Positions 51,123 through 52,628 of a DNA stretch of 52,628 nucleotides are shown in pieces. How positions within the stretch are numbered: the first letter of the stretch is position 1; each line of letters starts with the position of its first letter. This stretch comes from Candidatus Omnitrophota bacterium (GTDB lineage Bacteria > Omnitrophota > Gorgyraeia > Gygaellales > Profunditerraquicolaceae). The position numbers and the translations under genes were made by a program. The stretch covers positions 64,243-116,870 of the forward strand of contig JAPLLX010000007.1 in the NCBI GenBank assembly GCA_026387335.1, read 5' to 3'. Below the pieces are notes generated by a model. It did no database searches, was not told the DNA's origin, and worked only from the letters and a program-made list of their open reading frames with translations.

Positions 51123-52109
51123 ATGACCTTAGGAATAGTCCTTTTAATTCTACTCGCCTTAACCTTTGATTTCCTGAATGGTTTTCATGATTCGGCTAAT
51201 TCCATCGCGACGGTAGTATCTACGCGGGTGCTTTCGCCGCGGCTGGCAGTCATCTGGGCGGCGTTTTTTAATTTTATCGCCTTTCTTTTTTTTGGGCTAC
51301 ACGTAGCCAATACTATCGGTAAGGGCATTATTGATATCGCAATTATAGATAATGGAGTTATTTTTGGCACGCTTATAGGCGCCTGTGGCTGGAATATTAT
51401 AACCTGGTTATTAGGCCTTCCCACAAGTTCATCGCACGCTTTAATCGGAGGAATGATCGGCTCTGCTTTGGTTAAGGCGGGTTCAGGTTCTCTAGTCTGG
51501 AAAGGTATAATCAGGACGGTTTCCTTTATATTTATTTCTCCGGTAGCCGGGCTTATTTTGGGGCTGGCGCTTGGTATCATAGTCTATTGGTCCTTTCGCA
51601 AGAGTGTGCCGGTAAAAGTCGACCATATTTTCAGGAAGGGCCAGCTATTGTCAGCCGCGCTTTATAGCTTGGGGCATGGCGGGAATGACGCGCAGAAGAC
51701 TATGGGTATTATCGCAAGCCTTCTTTTTAGCGCCGGACTCCTGGGCCAAAAGTTTTACATCCCTTTCTGGATAGTTCTTAGTTGCCATGCCGCGATTGCT
51801 TTGGGTACAATGTTCGGCGGATGGCGCATTGTCAAGACTATGGGCCAAAAAGTAGCTAAACTAAAGCCTATTGATGGCTTTTGCGCGGAGTCGGGTGCCG
51901 CAATTATGTTATTTATTTCTTCCGCATTGGGCGTACCGGTTAGCACCACGCATACGATTACCGGTTCAATTATGGGAGTTGGTTCGCTTAAGCGTTTAAG
52001 CGCGGTTAAATGGGGAGTTGCCGGCAGGATTGTTTGGGCCTGGATTTTGACTATTCCCTGTTCAGCGGCAATATCCGCCTTAGCCTATATTGCTATAAGG
52101 AAATTTTAA
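51123..52109 (+). CDS. pit: Low-affinity inorganic phosphate transporter (Pit family)
   Basis: A 328-residue inner-membrane permease of the PiT family, which carries metal-phosphate or sodium-phosphate. The two inverted family signatures are seen: FLNGFHDSANSIATVVSTRVLSP near the N-terminus and GHGGNDAQKTMGIIA in the second half, with LPTSSSHALIGGMIG and VPVSTTHTITGSIMG. It lies 5 bases after the DUF47 gene and its stop overlaps the ATG of the thioesterase gene by one base. Confidence 0.94.
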   Translation: MTLGIVLLILLALTFDFLNGFHDSANSIATVVSTRVLSPRLAVIWAAFFNFIAFLFFGLHVANTIGKGIIDIAIIDNGVIFGTLIGACGWNIITWLLGLPTSSSHALIGGMIGSALVKAGSGSLVWKGIIRTVSFIFISPVAGLILGLALGIIVYWSFRKSVPVKVDHIFRKGQLLSAALYSLGHGGNDAQKTMGIIASLLFSAGLLGQKFYIPFWIVLSCHAAIALGTMFGGWRIVKTMGQKVAKLKPIDGFCAESGAAIMLFISSALGVPVSTTHTITGSIMGVGSLKRLSAVKWGVAGRIVWAWILTIPCSAAISALAYIAIRKF

Positions 52110-52489
52110 TGATCAAGAAAAAAATATATTACCATCATACGGATTGCGGCGGCGTGGTCTATTACGCTAATTACCTGAATTTTTTAGAGGAAGCGCGCAC
52201 CGAGTTTTTCGCTGAAAAAGGGTTTTCCATAAAAGAGTTGAGCGAGAACGGCACGTTATTTGTGGTTGCCCGCCAGGAGGTTGACTATAAATCTCCGGCT
52301 GTTTATGGCGATATCCTGGAAATCAAGACAAAGGTCGCTGAGATGTCGGCGGTAAAGATAATTTTTGAAAATGAGATTTATAATCAGAATAGCCAGTTGC
52401 TTACGAAAGCTAAGACAATTCTCGTCTGCGTGGATAAGAACTTAAAGCCGCAAGCTATCCCTTCGGATATCCGCAGCAAATTTTTATAA
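52109..52489 (+). CDS. YbgC-type acyl-CoA thioesterase (4HBT hot-dog fold)
   Basis: A 126-residue hot-dog thioesterase. The N-terminus YYHHTDCGGVVYYANYLNFL is the YbgC/4HBT signature with the catalytic Asp (here THTD-like HHTDCGG), followed by the helix EEARTEFFAEKGF. It hydrolyses an acyl-CoA, identity unknown. ATG 52109 overlaps the pit stop by one base; a start at 52010 would run far into pit. The stop overlaps the next gene in the same TAATG form. Confidence 0.9.
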   Translation: MIKKKIYYHHTDCGGVVYYANYLNFLEEARTEFFAEKGFSIKELSENGTLFVVARQEVDYKSPAVYGDILEIKTKVAEMSAVKIIFENEIYNQNSQLLTKAKTILVCVDKNLKPQAIPSDIRSKFL

Positions 52490-52628
52490 TGAACGCCATA
52501 GATATTCTCAAATCCAGAAGAAGTATCCGGGTTTTTCAAAATAAGGATATACCCAGGAAAACCCTGGAAGAGATGGTGGATGTGGCCAGGTTTTCTCCTA
52601 CGGCCAGAAATGTCCAACCCTGGGAGTT
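52489..52628 (+). CDS. Nitroreductase-family protein, N-terminal part (3' end outside window)
   Basis: The first 46 codons of a nitroreductase-like flavoprotein run to the window edge. ILKSRRSIRVFQNKDIP is the FMN phosphate-binding start, and ARFSPTARNVQPWEF is the next conserved helix. The start overlaps the thioesterase stop by one base. Substrate and total length are not visible. Confidence 0.85.
   Translation, partial: MNAIDILKSRRSIRVFQNKDIPRKTLEEMVDVARFSPTARNVQPWE

Overview
The window reads as a chromosomal segment of a Gram-negative bacterium. It encodes an outer-membrane porin, two TolC-type channels, a DUF2490 barrel and periplasmic adaptors. The mix of type III glutamine synthetase, PII, GltBD, TMTC-like TPR membrane proteins, Thi4 under a TPP riboswitch and TTGATA/TATAAT promoters fits an uncultured lineage such as Candidatus Omnitrophota or a relative. 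That placement is inference; no rRNA gene is present. I see no IS element, phage gene, tRNA or CRISPR array.

Layout. (1) 2-17781, plus strand: a nitrogen operon, amtB (partial), PII, glnN (GSIII), a Fis/NtrC-type DNA-binding protein, gltB, gltD, a KaiC-like/PEP-binding fusion protein, pyrG, carA, carB. It joins ammonium uptake, its sensor, glutamine and glutamate formation, and the two main glutamine-consuming entries to pyrimidine synthesis. (2) 17785-19227, minus: a B12-binding radical SAM protein, apparently started at ATT. (3) 19331-24434: a VC0807-like membrane protein, rubrerythrin, then nfnAB and gdhA behind a leader with a terminator-like hairpin; this is a second, NADPH-linked ammonium assimilation route. 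(4) 24443-26541, minus: a TMTC-like TPR membrane protein and a small membrane protein. (5) 26622-33009: sugar porin and MFS transporter, an output-less Cache sensor, DUF3108-like and DUF2062 proteins, an acetyltransferase, an EF-hand-like repeat protein and a DUF2490 protein. (6) 33022-33990: TPP riboswitch and thi4. (7) 34071-42733: tetR followed by two complete efflux systems (TolC-EmrA-EmrB and TolC-MacA-MacB) in one overlapping operon. (8) 42734-43254: a gene-free stretch filled with long inverted repeats, then a structured pabB leader. (9) 43255-52628: pabB, a second TMTC-like protein, a small zinc-finger ORF with a DEAD-box helicase, a P-type ATPase, DUF47-Pit phosphate transport, a thioesterase and the start of a nitroreductase.

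The most unusual signals concern how genes begin. Three genes appear to start at ATT or ATC behind a Shine-Dalgarno-like stretch (19227 minus, 30047, 46356). Three others have the -10 box exactly 7 nt before ATG, predicting leaderless mRNAs (34107, 44408, 47820). Other leads are the nested inverted repeats at 42760-43108, a pabB leader that can pair with its own start codon, a PII protein lacking Tyr51, and the KaiC-like/PEP-binding fusion inside the nitrogen operon.
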